Shown: in pieces, positions 60,755 through 64,000 of the stretch
Position numbering within the stretch: position 1 is the stretch's first letter
Layout of the letters: the number at the start of each line of letters is the position of its first letter
Assembly (NCBI GenBank): GCA_015680905.1
Contig: CM027383.1
Span: 86,275,001-86,339,000 of the forward strand
Reading direction: 5' to 3'
Source: Coptis chinensis
Lineage: Eukaryota; Streptophyta; Magnoliopsida; Ranunculales; Ranunculaceae
DNA: 64,000 nucleotides
Notes under the pieces: generated by a model
Told to the model about the DNA's origin: nothing
What the model saw: the letters and a program-made list of their open reading frames with translations, nothing else
The model's database searches: none
Made by a program: the position numbers and the translations under genes

Positions 60755-61114
60755 TGATACAGTGCAGGTTCTTGCAGAAAAGTACCTAGATGCACATGGT
60801 GGTGTCTTGAAAGGCTGAGAGTGTTACTAGTGGAGGTGCGAGGGTGCGCGCGCTCAGTTTTGCCTTCTGACAGGCGCGCACGCGCTCAAGGCTTTTCTGT
60901 GGGCTTTTACGAAGTCAGTCTTTTGTTTCATTTATTTTCTGTAGGATTGATTAAGTGAACTCACCACTTGCTTGTTTTAGGTTTAGAACGCCTATTTAAA
61001 GGCTTAGGAGAATTGTAACAGATTCATTAAGTGATTTTATTAAATTTATTCCATCGTTTCTTGGTTAAAAAGCGATTATTTGATTGTTCGTGTGCTAACG
61101 CACTTAATATTACA
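60755..61114 (+). repeat. Ty3/gypsy LTR (360 bp) shared by two partial elements
   Basis: Begins TGATACAG after the polypurine tract and ends AATATTACA just before a primer-site-like sequence. It therefore serves as 3' LTR for the upstream integrase fragment and as 5' LTR for the downstream gag. It carries the GC-rich module at 60843-60893. Confidence 0.82.
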
Positions 61115-61119
61115 TTAGT

Positions 61120-61129
61120 TGGTATCAGA
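61120..61129 (+). promoter_or_regulatory. Primer-binding site, tRNA-Met type, partly degraded
   Basis: TGGTATCAGA starts five bases after the LTR end; the last two bases of the usual 12 are changed. Confidence 0.75.
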
Positions 61130-61148
61130 TTTAGTTACGATCTAGTTA

Positions 61149-62097
61149 TGCCTTGTCTGGCAGGAAGAGGGCGTGGTAGAGCTCAGAGAGAAGCTACTAT
61201 AGACGATGTGTATGCTTGTGATCGAATGGCTAAACTTTCAAGGTAGGTAGCAGCGCTAACCTGCCAAATTGAGGCCCCTAATCGACAACCCAACCAACCA
61301 CAAGACCGTGAACCACAGCTAGTAGAGGACGATCTGGAGGCAGAGGCCGATAACCCCTTTGCCAATTTGGAGGATATTGACAACTTCCAACACGTTCCGT
61401 TTCACCAAGACAACAGACGCTGGAATCAGGCTTAAAAATTGATTTGCCTGAGTTTCATGGTAGCTTGCAACTGGATGAATTGATTGATTGACTCGGTACA
61501 GTGGAAGAAGTTATGGAGTTCAAAGAAGTGCTCGACAACAAACAAGTGGCGCTTGTGGCAACACATTTTCGTGGTCGTGCTATGGCTTGGTGGCAACAGT
61601 TGAAGGCGACTCATGCACGAAGAGGAAAATCTAAGATTGTTGTTTGGGAGAAACTTAAGAAACATCTCCGTGCTGCATTTTTACCTTTTAATTATACTCG
61701 TGCATTGTATCAACGACTTCAGAACTTGCGCCAAGGTGCTAAGTCTATCGATGACTATACTAAGGAGTTTTACCAGTTATTGGCTCGTGTAGAACTCACC
61801 GAATCTGATGATCAATTAGTGGCACGGTACATTGGGGGTTTTCGTTCTGATCTCTAGGATGCGTTAAATCTGTTTGATGTGTTTTCTATGTCTGAGGCTC
61901 ATCAAAGGGCATTAATTCTAGAGAAACAGTTGAACCAACGAGGTGGTGGTCCTCATACCCGTACCCCAAATGATCCTCTCCCTAGGCCATATGGTGTGCC
62001 GGACGATGTGGCTCGTGGTCCTAATTCAGTTAAGTGTTTTAGATATGGGGAGATCGGTCATTATGCTAATCGATGCTCTAAACTGCCTGCTCCTAGG
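61149..62097 (+). pseudogene. Ty3/gypsy gag, 5' part, with stops
   Basis: Starts MPCLAGRGRGRAQREAT. The retrotransposon gag domain reads DNKQVALVATHFRGRAMAWW, ATHARRGKSKIVVWEKLKKH and SIDDYTKEFYQLLARVEL. The zinc knuckle is CFRYGEIGHYANRC, in which the second cysteine of CX2CX4HX4C is replaced by tyrosine. In-frame stops near 61246, 61435, 61490 and 61857 show it is dead. The frame is cut at the 5-bp duplication of the inserted solo LTR. Confidence 0.88.
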
Positions 62098-63355
62098 TGA
62101 TAGGGTTATATACTAAAAGCATTACTTTTGTAATAACTCTAATTCTTTATATTTTGAATGAGAAACATATGAGCAAATGTTATGCATATTATATATGTTA
62201 TTAGTTATATGCATGTGTCTAATACTTTATGTTGTAAATGATATAGTGTGTGGTGACACACAGAAGATTATATCATCAGTACCTTATAAAGTAGAAGTAA
62301 ACGTTCACAACCTAGATGGATTTGGACAAACTATTGGTACGGTTGTAGTATAATCGGGTATTAATCTATCTTGACTATAGGATTATACTAGTAAACTTTG
62401 TGTGTATTGAACAGGACCAAGTGAGGTTGTTTCTCTTTATACTGACTATATAAGAGAACAAACGCCTCTGTTATTATGGATGCTTGTCCTCTTAATCTGG
62501 ATATAATAACGGGCACTTACATGCATTGTACATTGCTTTAAATCATCAATAAGTGAGATTCATTTGTGAATCTACAAAGTTGATGGATTGGATAATGACA
62601 TTGTATGTAAGGTGTGTTGATTATATAAGGAATTCGTGACCTGCAAGAAGTCGGGCTGATGATGTCCCCTTGAGGAGCTCATAAGGATTGTCATGTAAAC
62701 CCTGCAGGTGGATTTGATCCGACATAACAATGAGGTTGAGTGGTACTACTCAAGGAGATAAGAAGTTGATTAATATAGTTGTCAGTAACTTGACTTAATC
62801 AACGGACATTCGATATCTTAAACACGGGGAGATCAACGAGCATATAATATGGAGCCCATAAACGTAACAAATAATTTGGGATTAGGGTGGTAATGCAACA
62901 ATGACCTTTAGTGGAATAAGCCATTTGTTGACGGACTTGGGCCGTGTGTTCTAGGCGAACATGGGAAGCCCAAGCCCGTCAGGTGGCCCAACCCTAATTT
63001 CTCCTCATGGTCCCTGTTGTAGCCTATAAATATAAACCCTTCTCTCCTAGCCAAATTCACTATTCATCTGGATTGAAAAGAGAGAAAAGGAAAGATAGAT
63101 CTAAAATTGGTTCTAGCTTTGTGAGAAAGAAGGGGGTTGGTAGATCGTTACCTACACAACGTCCAATCTATTGAAACGAATACAATAGAAGATCAAGAGG
63201 TGGTTGCTGATTTCATAGCTATTGGATTCTCAGAGTTATCTTAGCCGATTCTAAAGGTAAATTTCTAACCAAACCGTGACACCCATTATTCCGCTACGCG
63301 TAGGTGTTTTGCGGTTCGTAGTAAATCATTCGGTGAAACCATAACGATTCCTACA
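62098..63355 (+). mobile_element. Solo LTR inserted in gypsy gag (1.26 kb)
   Basis: TG...CA ends (TGATAGGG to TTCCTACA) and the perfect duplication CTAGG at 62093-62097 and 63356-63360 define the insertion. Removing it restores the gag frame. A TATA-like CCTATAAATATAAACCC lies at about 63024. There is no coding sequence. Its family differs from the 360-bp gypsy LTR. Confidence 0.88.
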
Positions 63356-63360
63356 CTAGG

Positions 63361-63945
63361 AAGATTTTATTTGCTGAGAATGAGGATGTTGATGCGAATC
63401 CTGTTGGCGGGGTATCCTAGGCACACCCTTTTTTTATGACGACTCTAAGGATGTGCCTGAAGAGCTCGTACAGGGTGACAGAGGTGAACTTCTTGTTGTT
63501 CGCAGGTTGTGTTTAGCTCCTAAGGAGACTTATGGTGATGGTTGGCTCCGTAACTTTATTTTTCAATCGACATGTACTATACAGGGTAATTAGGTTTGTA
63601 AACTTATTATCGACTCTGGCAGTTCGCAAGCTTGGTTTACCGACTGAGAAACACCCAACCCCTTATTCCTTGTCTTGGCTTAAGAAAGGAACTGAGGTTA
63701 CTATCTCTAAACGCTGCTTTGTTGATTTCTCCATTGTGTCTAAGTATATAGATAAGGTGTGGTGTGACGTCGTCACTATGGATGTTTGTCATTTATTATT
63801 GGGTTGCCCTTGGCAGTTTGATTGTAGGGTATCCCATGATGGTTGGCGCAACACATATAGTTTCTTATTCGGCGATGTTAAAATTAAGTTAGTGCCAAGT
63901 AGAGAATCGGTCCCAATTACTCCTTCAGCACCGAAGGCTTCTTGA
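63361..63945 (+). pseudogene. Ty3/gypsy gag end and aspartic protease, degenerate
   Basis: Continues gag after the insertion (KILFAENEDVDANP) through an acidic linker to the protease with the active site LIIDSGSS near 63600-63625. A frame at 63532-63945 covers the rest: RKLGLPTEKHPTPYSLSWLK, VWCDVVTMDVCHLLLGCPW and DGWRNTYSFLF, a standard gypsy protease C-terminal part. Stops and at least one frameshift, near 63600, are present. Reverse transcriptase would follow beyond the window. Confidence 0.85.
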
Positions 63946-64000
63946 TTGCATATGCATAGTTTTGAGGCTGAATTGCTCGCTGGAGATCGGGTGTTTATTT

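Overview
This window is nuclear DNA of a flowering plant, almost certainly a eudicot. It is AT-rich. Its two intact host genes have short exons with GT-AG (once GC-AG) introns and match Arabidopsis families from memory: a CBM20 starch-binding protein like At5g01260, and an RNA polymerase II CTD phosphatase-like protein, CPL2. Most of the rest is retrotransposons, DNA transposons, MITEs and decaying gene copies. The species cannot be named from the sequence.

Layout. 1-2002: minus-strand LRR receptor kinase pseudogene, with its kinase domain beyond the left edge. 2460-4515: a 2-kb diverged minisatellite of about 57-bp period, abutting a truncated Ty1/copia element (4516-7784, minus) with one 729-bp LTR. 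8332-8938: a decayed repeat-encoded ORF between 9-bp direct repeats. 11351-11745: a CGATAT-rich MITE just upstream of the CBM20 gene (12125-14534, plus). 15870-16453: a Mutator-type MITE. 18689-30007: the CPL2-like gene (minus, 15 exons, 800 residues), with a second CGATAT MITE (30658-31041) in its upstream region. 31941-32867: PPR pseudogene. 34303-34545: SINE-like sequence.

35329-50000 is a transposon nest. It holds a PIF/Harbinger transposase gene (35329-36714) with a frameshifted Myb/SANT-like partner (37009-38077), further Harbinger 3' fragments, an ORF with 23-residue arginine/glutamate repeats split by a 2.1-kb non-autonomous copia-like element (39855-41970), a captured beta-galactosidase fragment with its intron, an RNase H1 N-terminal/viroplasmin-like domain fragment, and a second, intact Myb/SANT-like gene (48949-49655, minus). 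Two 3.6- and 3.8-kb TG...CA elements (43338-46937 and 50767-54594) lie in inverted orientation around this block and look like solo LTRs of one family.

54755-56515 has different composition and looks like inserted mitochondrial DNA. 58531-59667 holds a hAT-type MITE and a hAT-type MITE nested in a Mutator-like one. 60425-64000 is Ty3/gypsy on the plus strand in the order integrase end - LTR - gag - protease, with a 1.26-kb solo LTR inserted in gag.

No new enzymatic system was found. The most unusual signal is a GC-rich module (GAGCGCGTGCGCGC-like halves flanking AAGGCC) that recurs in three unrelated retroelements, always antisense to the element. All family assignments rest on motif recognition by eye; no database search was run.
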